DNA of 64,000 nucleotides, taken from positions 30,983,680 to 31,047,679 of the forward strand of contig BTPG01000008.1 of NCBI GenBank assembly GCA_036245525.1, in the 5' to 3' direction. The stretch comes from Semisulcospira habei (taxonomy: Eukaryota > Mollusca > Gastropoda > Semisulcospiridae). The notes under the pieces were generated by a model, which saw only the letters and a list, made by a program, of their open reading frames with translations, had not been told where the DNA came from and did not search any database. This document shows, one piece after another, positions 32,401 to 44,095 of this stretch. A program made the position numbers and the translations under genes. The number at the start of each line of letters is the position of its first letter. Position 1 is the first letter of the stretch.

Positions 32401-33123
32401 TTTCAGGGTGGGTTGGTTCCAAACTCCCCAAAAAGGGACTTTGTTATAGCATTATAAACAATTCGGGGCCAGGGCGGGAGGGCTCCCCCCCCCCCCCCCC
32501 TGCCCAATATGCCCCTTCATTTAGTTTACGCATTACTACCTTCAAACTAATGTGAAATAAACTGTAAACACCACAAACAACAATGGTGAAGCCTGGATCG
32601 CTCATGTGCATTTAAAACTGATCATTTACATAATCTGCACTGTGTGACCTTTCCAAAAGGTGACTGAAATTTAAGTGCCATGAGTCTCCGCATCAGAAAA
32701 GGGCTGGCTTTTGTACTTGTGCATAATTTTATTACGATTTAAACTACTGAAAATCCAATGAACAGCAACAGCACAACATTATTTGAGAAAAATTATCTAT
32801 TGTCAAAATATGGCTATTTTTTTTACCTATTGCTTGATTTCTCATGACCTTTGGTCTTAACTCAAACTGGTATGCTAAGACAGGTCTTGCCACAAAGTAT
32901 CCTTGGACCACGTTGAAGACTGTGGTTTGAATAGTCTCCAAGAAAATGCCAACATTACCGTTTACCATGGACGACGAATGGCCCAGAACATAGCCTCACA
33001 CTTGCTGCACACATGAGCCAATGACAGAAAGCATTACAGTATGATGTGTTCATTCACAATCACACCATAGTTGTGTTTTGTTCTGCACCTGATTCTAGTC
33101 ACAGATCTACCGGTATGATCTAC

Positions 33124-33273
33124 CTTGAGTCCAGGAGAATACGTGTCGCCTTCCTTCACTTCACTTGAGCTGTGGCCTTGGTGTAGGCGTCATACTTATG
33201 CGCTTGTTTGCAAGTAAGTCCTCTGGGTGAGAGTACTGAGACTCCACAGTGAGAGGTCAACAGCAGTATTGGC
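33124..33273 (-). pseudogene. Decayed duplicate of the 32.1-kb candidate exon
   Basis: Acceptor (CATTTCAG) and donor (AAG followed by GTAGAT) are at homologous positions. The reading starts ANTAVDLSLW but meets a stop within about 25 codons, and about 50 bp are missing relative to the other copy. It would be a dead exon or a broken repeat copy. Confidence 0.4.
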
Positions 33274-33279
33274 CTGAAA

Positions 33280-33870
33280 TGAAATACACGATTATTAGTA
33301 TTACTGTGTTGTTCGGCAGCATGATAATTTCACTTTGTGTGAACTAAATGCAGGAGCAGATTATTACTTTCAAAATAAATGTGACATAAACTGTGTACAC
33401 CGCAAAGAACAAACAAGAATTGCAGTCTGTACGCCTCATGTGCATAACTAATTCACATATAAGTATAAACTGTGTGACCTTTTCAAAACTGAGGTAGCTG
33501 ACATAAGTGTCACAAGTCTCAACATAAAGGCTTGCTTTTGTACTAGTGACATTTGTATTTTCTCTACAAATTACAATTATGCATTTTTCTAAAGTTTGTC
33601 AACCTTCTGTGACTCTTGACCTGTGTAAGGAGTCAACCAAATTAGTATCTATAAGATGAGGAAGATTTCATCATCAGCTACCCTTGTGCCAAATTTGATA
33701 GGGAAATTGCAAAAACTTTGATACAAACCGCAATCATACAATGAAAAAATAAATAAGCATATATCACACATTCCAAGGTCATCCAAAATGGTAGTCAACA
33801 AATATTAGGGTTTCAGTCAAAGTAGCGTAGATTTAATTTAACATACATACATACCTATAAAGTACTAGGT
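33280..33870. other. No gene recognised
   Basis: AT-rich non-coding sequence. The phrase pattern around 33600-33720 (TTGTGCCAAATTTGATAGGGA) resembles text near 31290 and 32880, probably an old dispersed repeat. Confidence 0.35.
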
Positions 33871-33871
33871 A

Positions 33872-33992
33872 ACCCTTTTACTCCTGATACACCCACTGCT
33901 TGACATAAATGTGACTATGATAGTTCAAGGGTGGTGCCAAAATCGATCGGCGTCTCATCCGCCAAGCTATTCTGGCACCATCCTTGAACAAA
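33872..33992 (+). mobile_element. B-type MITE, worn
   Basis: TAACCCTTTTACTCCTGATA, CTATGATAGTTCAAGGGTGG, then CCAAGCTATTCTGGCACCAT and CCTTGAAC. The core GGCGCC is mutated. Confidence 0.5.
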
Positions 33993-35151
33993 ACAAAAAA
34001 AAAATGCTGGACTTATATCCTAATCTGTAATATAGCCTTTATAAGACAGCAAGGGAATGGATGAGCAAATTAAGTTACTAAGTACTGGAAGCAGTTACTG
34101 AGTTAGATGTTTATAATGCCAAATTCTCCCTTAGCAGGACTTTTTTCTACACACAGTACGTTTTCCTAGATAATAAGCACTGGCACTGGTTTAATATAAC
34201 TACAATGTCGACTACATACCCTCCACTTATTAGTAAAGGCTCTCCGAAAATGTATGGAAATGTTCTACTTCTAGGTGGTGACTGACATGGCCGGAATGCC
34301 CCCCCCCCCCCCCCCCCCCTTCTCAACCCTCAATAAAATGTAGTCTTCTTCATTGCAGGTAGGCAGTGACGACGGCACTAGTACCGTGGGGACTTAAATT
34401 TCCATGCATACACGGACAGTTAGCTATGGGGGTTTTACGCCGTGCAGGTGATATCTCACGGCGGAGCATAAAAGGGTTGGACGCTGAACCAGTGAGATAT
34501 GCCACTTATATCATACTTACGACAGTTTGCTTCTGCTAGTACCTCGTGTTCTAATCGCTTAGCAAACACCACCACAATTTAGTTGCTGAGATTTTGTTGT
34601 TTTCCTGGCTGCCACGTAGACTGCTTCCCGTCTTTGCTTGGCCCGTTCTTTTTTTAAAACTTCAGATTCCGAAATTGCGTGTTGCTTGGCGCTATTACGC
34701 AGGTTATGCCTTACGCTCGATGACTTGTCGCAACTTATGCAAAAGTATCTTATTTCTGAGGAAACAAAACATTTTACGCATAGAAACAGTCAGCGTACAC
34801 ACCTATTTCAGACAGTATATCTCTTTTATCAATTATCGATAAATTGAGCTTGTTTGCAATACGACCTGACGTACGGCGTTTTTTTTTCCTGTGAACTCCA
34901 GTCTCAGGTCACGGCAGACGCAAGATAGCGGTATCTAAATGCGCAGAAAAGATGCGCGAAAGAGGTGTGTCCTACAACCGTGTTGTCTTCTTCAACTAGG
35001 ATTTTTCTACAGGTCCTTTCACAATCTGAGTGTGTAGGCACACGTACCAGTGGTTTTCCACTGTTGGAGCCTAATGGAAGATTCTCTGCTAGGTACAAAG
35101 GAGAAGAAGAACAGAACAGTCTTTCATTGTACGACATTCAAACTTCATAGA
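33993..35151. other. No gene recognised
   Basis: Includes a C run at 34299-34319 and a fragment at 34436-34495 (TTTACGCCGTGCAGGTGATA, TCTCACGGCGG) that loosely matches the repeat at 28195. The 34594-34847 ORFs give no recognisable product. Confidence 0.4.
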
Positions 35152-35365
35152 TTAACTCATTCTATCCCAACACCGAAATCCCCCAATTTTGCCATTGTCC
35201 TGTGAAGACTGCATTGCAGTGCAGGACACAGATCGACCATGATAGTTCAAGGGTGATGCCAGAATAGCTTGGCGCCCATAGGCGCCAAGCTATTCTGGCA
35301 TCACCCTTGAACTATCATGGTCGATCCTTATCTTGCTGTGGTGTGTTTGTGGTAGAATGAGTTAA
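35152..35365 (-). mobile_element. B-type TTAA hairpin MITE, near-intact, inverted
   Basis: 214 bp from TTAACTCATTCTATCCC to GTGGTAGAATGAGTTAA. The spacer order (CCCCAATTTTGCCATTGTCC before the hairpin) shows it is reversed relative to 2739-2952. Palindrome at about 35232-35326 is near-perfect with a GGCGCC-cata-GGCGCC centre. Confidence 0.85.
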
Positions 35366-35409
35366 GTTTGCCCTTTTGTCCATCATTAGTGTAATGCGTA
35401 ATAACAAAC

Positions 35410-36605
<1,196 letters not shown>

Positions 36606-36625
36606 AATTTCAGGTTACGCCGTAT

Positions 36626-36669
36626 GCCTACCTGATGAGACCCACCTTGGGTCGAAACCGGTTGTAGGC
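36626..36669 (+). ncRNA. Hammerhead ribozyme, copy 1 (type I)
   Basis: A 44-nt self-cleaving RNA motif. Helix I is GCCUAC paired with GUAGGC. The core is CUGAUGA. Helix II is GACCC/GGGUC with loop ACCUU. GAAA follows, then a two-base-pair helix III within ACCGGU. Cleavage is expected after position 17 at 36663, which is U here instead of the C in copies 2 and 3. U is tolerated by the H rule but usually cuts more slowly. All invariant core bases (CUGANGA, GAAA, UH) are present. Confidence 0.88.
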
Positions 36670-36967
36670 GGCAAAATCTTAAATCTATCCAGCAGGTCCA
36701 AGATCTGTTTGGGAATATTCATGCACTAGCCTCCCCTCTCGGGGGGAGGACTGGATATTCTCCAGCGGGTTGCGGGGCGCCTGGGGGTAGTCCCTATTAC
36801 TTTATGTAGTAGGTGTTCAGTGGAAGGCTCAAAAGATCTAATAAGCGACGCAGTCACAAAAGGACAGCTGATGTCCTGATGACACAATGCAAGCTTACCA
36901 GCCTGGATTTCCATGGCATTAGCACAGCATTCTCAGAATTTATTGAAAAATTATGTCCCTTGGAGCT

Positions 36968-37779
36968 TGTAACGCACGCAGACTTGCCCACAGTCGTACG
37001 CACAGACTCTCACGCAACAGACGCATACACCGCCGCTGACTCAGACGGGCGCATTCATGCGGTAAAACAAACACACGGGCTCCCTTTCTAAAGTAACCTT
37101 TATACAGTATAAATGAAAAAAGAATGACTTAAATGACTATTAACTATATACAATATTCTACTATCACACCACACACGTATCACAGTATCTTTGCCAGGTT
37201 AGGTCTTAGTCTCACATTGCCTCCAACCTGTTTGATGTTGTTGTCTGGTTATGTTGGTCCTTCTCACGTCTAGGCGTGAAAGTCCTTCGTCGTACGCGTA
37301 TTGCCGTCCTGTCTCTTTTTGGGCACGGACGTCCTCGTTCTCGTACGGTACACTCAGTTCTCGCTTGGACTTGGGTGTCTTGGTTCCCAGTCAGACTCAC
37401 TCTTAGAAGAGCTGGAGGGATGACCTCACGTAGGTCCCACCTGCGACTCGACGTCTCGGCGTCTGTCTTCCACTCTTGTTACAAGAACTCTGAAATCTAG
37501 GCTTCAGAGTCAGGGAATGCGGGCTAGGTAACTCGAACACAACCGTTCCATACGACAAGACAGCCCGCAATAACCAAACTAGACCTCTGACAGTCACAAC
37601 TTCCGCCTAGAACTCACTAAACAGAACTCACTAAAAAAGACCCGTGCTAACCATGTCCTACAAATTTCACGTGCGTCTAAAGCCACACGGACTTTCGGCA
37701 CAAACAAACCGTTAACAAAAACCGTACCGTACTAATCCTATTGTGCGAGCACTATGCACAAGCATAGAGCTTCATCACA
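36968..37779 (-). repeat. 3' LTR (minus orientation)
   Basis: 812-bp long terminal repeat downstream of the Gag/protease region in the element's own orientation. On the + strand it opens TGTAACGCACGC and closes GCTTCATCACA. Confidence 0.92.
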
Positions 37780-37800
37780 ATTCCCCCTTTCTCGGGAAAA
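37780..37800 (-). promoter_or_regulatory. Polypurine tract
   Basis: On the minus strand GAGAAAGGGGGAAT directly precedes the 3' LTR, the expected site for plus-strand priming. Confidence 0.75.
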
Positions 37801-38061
37801 AAAGAAACGACCGAGTTTCTTTTTAAGACTACTCGACGTAATGTCATCCGAAAACAGGAAAGGACTAACTTTTACTATATAGAACAGAAGAAAAAAATTT
37901 ACAGCCTTACGCCTCAACGCACAACTTAAAATCGCACAGCGACCCCAAAACAGAACTAACGCGTTAAACCTCCAGAAATAAAAAAGATCCAACGACTGCC
38001 CACACGATCGCGAGATTCCAGTCTCCGACCTACCCACAATCGCGAGATCCTAGTCTCCGAT

Positions 38062-38940
38062 CTACCTAAATATTGGGTGCTGAGCGGCATTTCTGTCCGC
38101 AACAGAAGTATGCCGTCTCAGACCAACCCGACTGTTGGGCCACATCCGCTGACCGATTCCCTGTTTCTGGACGGAAATAACACGTTCCCTCTGTTCCCAA
38201 CTACGCTTACTTCGAGCTCTCGTCGCCACTGATGCGACTACACTGCGATTACCCTGAGCTCGCTTAACCGTCACGACTCTACTGATGACTGGCTGCACAC
38301 CCTTCATGTTACCTACGACTAAATCAACTACTGGGTCGTCAACGACACACGAAACCAGACTACCTGTAAAAAACTCTGTGTCAATCTCTATCTTAGCTAA
38401 CGGAAAAACGTCTATCTTTCCTCCAAACGAAACTACTTTCTGTGACTCGCCTGTGAACTGATCTGGTCTAACAAGGCTACGCCTGACCCCCGCGGTCGTT
38501 GTACCGGAGTCACGGAGAACAGAAACTAGACATCCGTTTACAACCCCGTCTACCAGCGGTAGGCAACCACCTCCGTCATCTGAACACACTGCGCCCAGCT
38601 GTGGTTCCTCCCCGACTGGGATCGCAAAACTGGCTACGTGAGTGGGCTGCACCGCCCCATCCACCATACCAGGATTATTAGGACCTTGATGAGCCAGATG
38701 GCCGTGCTCCTGACAACTAGCATACTGCGTGCCTGCACTGTAGGACGGACAGCTCCGACTGAAGTGCCCGTACCCACTACAAGAAAAACACTGCGTGTCC
38801 GAACTCGCAACACGACCACGACCATACCCACGCAAAGAAGTCCCTCCACGTGCGTACGGATCGCTACCGCCATTGCTGTTACCTCGATCAAAAGCGTCGA
38901 AAACGCAAAGTACCTCTACCGTTAATCCGCTGGCCTCCAC
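38062..38940 (-). pseudogene. Gag zinc knuckle and aspartic protease region
   Basis: About 290 codons of the retrotransposon polyprotein. A CCHC zinc knuckle (CFSCSGYGHFSRSC, about residues 52-65) would bind the element RNA. A second knuckle is degenerate (CQEHGHLAHQG, terminal Cys lost). Then comes a retropepsin-like block with LRDSGTTTAGV (canonical D-S-G-T active site, about residue 142) and a later VVDLVVGNMKG block. The frame differs from the upstream Gag segment and overlaps it at 38888-38940, so either a frameshift mutation or a ribosomal frameshift is involved. Pol does not follow; the ORF stops before the polypurine tract. Confidence 0.75.
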
Positions 38941-39600
38941 GTAAAGTATTGACCCCCCGGTAACCCTCAGACGTGTTAGCAGCGACCAACCCGACTGGCG
39001 GTGTCTCGGTCCGACGCGCGAGGTTTTTCGTAGGGTGCGCCATCCGAAAAGCCTCCGCGTGCTGTACTAACTCGTCCGTAGTCTTGAGGTTACGCTCTCT
39101 CAAGAATACCGCTAGATCCTTGGAAACGCTTCCAAAGAACTGTTCAGCCAACATGAGATCGAACAATGCGTCGTACGTGTGGTCGATCTTTGACAGTTCG
39201 ACCCAACGTACGAGCAAATGGGACAATCGCTTGCCAAACGACATAAACGATTCCCCTGTCTCTGGCCGACAAGCTCTTAAGCGTTCCCTAAAACCTTCCG
39301 CATTACACTGGAACTTATGCAAGAGACACTCCTTCAAATTCTCGTAATCTATGGTCCCCGAAACGGTCAAACTATGGCAAAGACTCAAGGCCTGTCCCTC
39401 AAGCACAGATGAAAGCAAAACGGGCCAGTTGGCAGGAGGCCAACTCAACGCCTGCGCATGAGACTCGAAACGGCACAAAAAAGGCGTCAATAGAGTCCAC
39501 GGACTCTTTAAACATCGGCAGTTTAGGAAAATTGCGTATTCCTCGGCCTACTGTATCACTATCTGGTCTAGATCCCGCATCTCGAGCTAACTGCATTTGT
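38888..39600 (-). pseudogene. Gag capsid-like (SCAN-like) region
   Basis: Two overlapping frames together give the central Gag domain. One contains FPKLPMFKESVDSIDAFF (about 39470-39545). After a shift in the A-rich run near 39475-39482, the other continues with CRFESHAQALSWPPANWPVL, the block DYENLKECLLHKF and GESFMSFGKRLSHLLVRW. This is the usual helical capsid arrangement of Gypsy-type Gag in aquatic invertebrates. Role: assembly of the intracellular particle. The frameshift makes this copy probably defective. Confidence 0.7.
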
Positions 39601-40216
39601 ACCTCCCTATCTCTCTCCTTGTCCTCCCTATCCTTTTCCTCTTTCTCTCTCTGGTACTCTAGTTCCTTCTCTCTTAAAGCATGTTCCCTCTCGTCTTTCT
39701 CTCTCTGAAACGCTAGAGACTTCTCGTCTTTCTCTCTCTGAAACGCTCTCTCTTCTCTTTCTCTCTCTCTCTGTACTTCTAATTCATTCTCCTTAAAAAA
39801 ACTCTTTCTTTCTCTGCTCGCTCTCTCTGAGCTTCTAACTCTTTCTCCTTTAGCTCCATTTCCTCTTTCTTAAGTATTCTGTCTTTCTCTTCTCTCTCTC
39901 TCTGAATTTCTAGCTCTTTCTCCTCCCTCTGTATCTGCATTTCCAACTCTTTCTCCTCTCTAAGTCTACGAATTTCTAATTCTTTCTCGTCCCTCACCCT
40001 CTGAACCTCTAACTCTTTCTCCTTTAAGGCTTTCTGAACTTCTAGCTCCTCTTTCTTAAGTACTCTCTCTTCTCTCTCTCTCTGAGCTTCTCTTTCTCTC
40101 GCCCTATCCTCCCTATCTCTACATTTCTCCACATAGTCAAAAAGTTTTTCATCCTTAAGTCCTAACCTTTCACCCTGTTTAATGTAAGCCTCTACCGGGT
40201 CTACCTCCATACTTAC
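39600..40216 (-). pseudogene. Gag N-terminal coiled-coil region
   Basis: Starts at MEVDPVEAYIKQGERLGLKD (about 40210) and continues with a long Lys/Glu/Arg-rich coiled coil built from repeated EKELE and QREREEK phrases. The first frame ends near 39779, where a T-run (A-run on the coding strand) at about 39795 shifts it. The coiled coil continues in another frame into the capsid-like region. The repeats are seen at the DNA level as CTCTTTCTC-type blocks. Confidence 0.7.
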
Positions 40217-40561
40217 AACAACAATTTCCCACACTTGAAAACGTAAATATACAAATACCACAACCGAATCAACGGCAAAACTTAAAATGCAAACTCACAA
40301 CAATAACTACCTACGCAGAAACAGTGACCTACTTTGACGTCCAGATGGAACGAAAAAAAGAACGATAGAAAGAAGAGCAAGGAAAAAGAACACTACCTAT
40401 ACAACAGGAAAAAACAAGAACTAGCTCCTCGTAAGATCCAGAAACTACAGAAATAACGGATCTTATCCCCTAGAATCGGAGAGGGGAATCTAACACAACA
40501 TGCACATATCAACAAATCCTACTCTAAAATCGCTATCGCCCGCAGATACTTTAACCTACCG

Positions 40562-40579
40562 CTAAAACAGGGTCACCAC
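40562..40579 (-). promoter_or_regulatory. tRNA primer-binding site
   Basis: On the minus strand the sequence just inside the 5' LTR reads G-TGGTGACCCTGTTTTAG. The first nine bases, TGGTGACCC, complement a tRNA 3' end of GGGTCACCA, compatible with tRNA-Trp. Beyond that the match is weak. The placement is convincing; the tRNA identity is inferred. Confidence 0.6.
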
Positions 40580-41391
40580 TGTAACGCACGCAGACTTGCC
40601 CACAGTCGTACGCACAGACTCTCACGCAACAGACGCATACACCGCCGCTGACTCAGACGGGCGCATTCATGCGGTAAAACAAACACACGGGCTCCCTTTC
40701 TAAAGTAACCTTTATACAGTATAAATGAAAAAAGAATGACTTAAATGACTATTAACTATATACAATATTCTACTATCACACCACACACGTATCACAGTAT
40801 CTTTGCCAGGTTAGGTCTTAGTCTCACATTGCCTCCAACCTGTTTGATGTTGTTGCCTGGTTATGTTGGTCCTTCTCACGTCTAGGCGTGAAAGTCCTTC
40901 GTCGTACGCGTATTGCCGTCCTGTCTCTTTTTGGGCACGGACGTCCTCGTTCTCGTACGGTACACTCAGTTCTCGCTTGGACTTGGGTGTCTTGGTTCCC
41001 AGTCAGACTCACTCTTAGAAGAGCTGGAGGGATGACCTCACGTAGGTCCCACCTGCGACTCGACGTCTCGGCGTCTGTCTTCCACTCTTGTTACAAGAAC
41101 TCTGAAATCTAGGCTTCAGAGTCAGGGAATGCGGGCTAGGTAACTCGAACACATCCGTTCCATACGACAAGACAGCCCGCAATAACCAAACTAGACCTCT
41201 GACAGTCACAGCTTCCGCCTAGAACTCACTAAACAGAACTCACTAAAAAGACCCGTGCTAACCATGTTCTACAAATTTCACGTGCGTCTAAAGCCACACG
41301 GACTTTCGGCACAAAACAAACCGTTAACAAAAACCGTACCGTACTAATCCTATTGTGCGAGCACTATGCACAAGCATAGAGCTTCATCACA
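40580..41391 (-). repeat. 5' LTR (minus orientation)
   Basis: 812-bp repeat nearly identical to 36968-37779. In the element's orientation it starts TGTGATGAAGC and ends GCGTTACA. It would contain the promoter; no clear TATA box was identified. Confidence 0.92.
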
Positions 41392-41632
41392 GAGCTACTC
41401 TGATTGAGTGCATTTTTTGGCTTGGGCGACGCCTTTGTTATAAGTAATGAATAATTGTACCACAAAATTGCCTAGGTGTTGCCTTTTCAAAATTAGTCAG
41501 TCTTCTTCCACTGCAACACCCCATAAAGCTTTAGGGATGCAATCCACGCTGGACTAGTGGTTGCTAGCAGTCAAATTCTGGAGGCGGCTTCTAGTATATG
41601 CGTTGTGTTTGCAATTTCAGGTTACGCCGTAT

Positions 41633-41676
41633 GCCTACCTGATGAGACCCACCTTGGGTCGAAACCGGTCGTAGGC
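41633..41676 (+). ncRNA. Hammerhead ribozyme, copy 2 (type I)
   Basis: Same 44-nt fold as copy 1. Helix I GCCUAC (41633-41638) pairs with GUAGGC (41671-41676), core CUGAUGA is at 41639-41645, helix II 41646-41660 and GAAA 41661-41664. Cleavage is expected after C41670 (GUC triplet). Every paired position matches by eye. The minimal helix III is typical of Penelope and retrozyme hammerheads, which often work as dimers. Confidence 0.93.
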
Positions 41677-42211
41677 GGCAAAATCTTAAATGTATCCACC
41701 AGGTCCAAGATCTGTTTGGGAATATTCATGCACTAGCCTCCCCTCTCGGCGGGAGGACTGGATATTCTAAAGCGGGTTGCGGGGCGCCTGGGGGGTAGTC
41801 CCTATTACTTTATGTAGTAGGTGTTCAGTGGAAGGCTCAAAAGATCTAATAAGCGATGCAGTCACAAAAGGACAGCTGATGTCCTGATGACACAATGCAA
41901 GCTTACCAGCCTGGATTTCCATGGCATTAGCACAGCATTCTCAGAATTTATTGAAAAATTATGTCCCTTGGAGCTACTCTGATTGAGTGTATTTTTTGGC
42001 TTGGGCGACGCCTTTGTTATAAGTAATGAATAATTGTACCACAAAATTGCCTAGGTGTTGCCTTTTCAAAATTAGTCAGTCTTCTTCCACTGCAACACCC
42101 CATAAAGCTTTAGGGATGCAATCCACGCTGGACTAGTGGTTGCTACCAGTCAAATTCTGGAGGCGGCTTCTAGTATATGCGTTGTGTTTGCAATTTCAGG
42201 TTACACCGTAT

Positions 42212-42255
42212 GCCTACCTGATGAGACCCACCTTGGGTCGAAACCGGTCGTAGGC
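42212..42255 (+). ncRNA. Hammerhead ribozyme, copy 3 (type I)
   Basis: Identical in sequence to copy 2 over the 44-nt motif. Helix I 42212-42217/42250-42255, core 42218-42224, helix II 42225-42239, GAAA 42240-42243, cleavage after C42249. The distance to copy 2 is 579 nt, so cutting at both sites would release a 579-nt monomer. Confidence 0.93.
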
Positions 42256-42604
42256 GGCAAAATCTTAAATCTATCCAGCAGGTCCAAGATCTGTTTGGGA
42301 ATATTCATGCACTAGACTCCCCTCTCGGGGGGAGAACTGGATATTCTCCAGCGGGTTGCGGGCCCTACTACTTTATGTAGTAGGTGTTCAGTGGAAGGCT
42401 CAAAAGATCTAATAAGTGATGCAGTCACAAAAGGACAGCTGATGTCCTGATGACACAATGCAAGCTTACCAGCCTGGATTTCCATGGCATTAGCACAGCA
42501 TTCTCAGAATTTATTGAAAAATTATGTCCCTTGGAGCTACTCTGATTGAGTGCACTCTGAATGAGTGCATTTTATGGCTTGGGCGACGCCTTTGTTATAA
42601 GTAA

Positions 42605-42605
<1 letters not shown>

Positions 42606-42694
<89 letters not shown>
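42606..42694. repeat. (TA)n microsatellite within unit 4
   Basis: TA expansion that follows AAGTAATGAA, a position where units 2 and 3 have ordinary sequence. Confidence 0.9.
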
Positions 42695-42695
<1 letters not shown>

Positions 42696-42856
42696 CGCTT
42701 GTGTTGTCTTTTCAAAATTAACGTGTCTTCTTCCACTGCAACGCTACATAAAGCTTTAGGGATGCGACCCGCGCTATGCCAGTGGTGCTACCAGCAAATT
42801 CTGGAGGCGGTTCTAGTATTGGCGTTGTGTTTGCAATTTGTCAGGTTGCGCCTTAT

Positions 42857-42925
42857 GCCTACTTGAAGAGCCCCCCCCCCCCCCCCCCCCTCTCCCACCC
42901 CTTTGTGGCAAAACCGGTCGTAGGC
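42857..42925 (+). ncRNA. Degenerate hammerhead, copy 4
   Basis: Helix I strands survive (GCCUAC at 42857 and GUAGGC at 42920) and AAACCGGUC is kept. The core reads UUGAAGA and helix II is replaced by a run of C and CUCC (42871-42900). Not expected to cleave. Confidence 0.8.
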
Positions 42926-43048
42926 GGCCAAAGCCTAAATCTACTCAGCGGGTCCTATGTCTGTTTGGGAATGTTCATGCACTAGCCTCCCCTCTCGGGG
43001 GAGGACTGAATATTCTCCAGCGGATTTGGGGGCGCCTGAGGATCCTCC

Positions 43049-43241
<193 letters not shown>

Positions 43242-43540
43242 ACGCTGAAAACCCCAAAGATTTCATAAAATTATCTGCGTCAGTTGGTAGTGACGGGGTT
43301 AAGTTTGTTAAGGCAAAGTGTGTTTACGAGACAGGAGGAAGTAAGCAGCGTGAAAGAGGACACGCTGGGTGGCTGTGAAATTTCACAATCATTACTAGTT
43401 GTTTCCTTGTCTTTTTTTTTTTTTCTTTTTTTTTTTTAAATCTCCCACATCAGGATAATATGGAAATTTATCGCATGCTTTCATTCAAACACTTGACAAT
43501 TGTTTACTCCTTCTCCGTCAGCAGACGCAAAATTTTGCGC

Positions 43541-43747
43541 TTAACCCGTTCAGTGCCGAGATAAAGGGTCATCACGACCCAACTGCAAGAGACATAGATC
43601 CTCATGAGCCCCCGCAGTTGCGGGGGCTCATGAGGATCTATGCCTCTTGCTGACACCACTTTGTTTCCATATTCCTGGATCAGCTAGATTTTGTTGTTGG
43701 CATATTGCAGAAACACAGTCTGCGTCAGGTGGCACTGAACGGGTTAA
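43541..43747 (+). mobile_element. P1 TTAA hairpin MITE, near-intact (best copy)
   Basis: 207 bp from TTAACCCGTTCAGTGCCGAG to GGCACTGAACGGGTTAA. The 66-nt palindrome at about 43585-43650 is nearly perfect (GCAAGAG(A/G)CATAGATCC and its inverse, centre CCCGCAGTTGCGGG). The spacer to the right carries TTTGTTTCCATATTCC and TTGCAGAAACACAGTCTGCG. Termini are 14-16 bp inverted repeats including the TTAA. Confidence 0.88.
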
Positions 43748-44095
43748 AAGAAAGGCATGTTGAACGCCAAATAATCCCATCCATCCGAGGAACACGAACG
43801 ATACGAATAAGGGCCAGCACGCAATGAAATGTCTCATGAGGCCCCCGTCCGCATTTTTCTTTTTTAGGCAGTGAAGCGGTATAAGGGTACATTTTCATGT
43901 AACTTAAAAATTGCAAAATTTGTTTAGGTGACAAGAGGAAAAAGTAGAGTAAATCTGACACGCTGGTTGGCTGTTGACTTCAGAAATCTTTATCAGCTGG
44001 TCTCATTTTTATCACGCACATCAAAGAAGAAGAAAAAAAAAAAAGAGGAAATTCAGCACAGATTTTCATTCAAGCGTTTCAACAGTGTTCAAATA

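Larger units (their letters stand above)
36968..41391 (-). mobile_element. Gypsy-like LTR retrotransposon, gag-protease only
   Basis: 4,424 bp bounded by direct repeats of 812 bp (36968-37779 and 40580-41391), TG...CA ends and a 5-bp target duplication GAGCT (36963-36967 and 41392-41396). The internal 2.8 kb encodes Gag and a retropepsin-like segment on the minus strand. Reverse transcriptase, RNase H and integrase are absent, so the copy depends on helpers. By eye the LTRs differ by about four substitutions and two one-base indels, implying a recent insertion. The Gypsy assignment rests on Gag and on zinc-knuckle/protease order, not on RT. Confidence 0.9.

Noticed and set aside
36611..36700. 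Plain tRNA or riboswitch interpretation of the conserved stem-loop in the 36.6-42.9 kb repeats
   Set aside because: The CUGAUGA/GAAA core, helix pairing and cleavage triplet match a hammerhead; no tRNA boxes are present.
37212..37597. ORFs of 62-74 aa duplicated at 40824-41209
   Set aside because: They are inside the two LTRs; their duplication reflects LTR identity, not genes.
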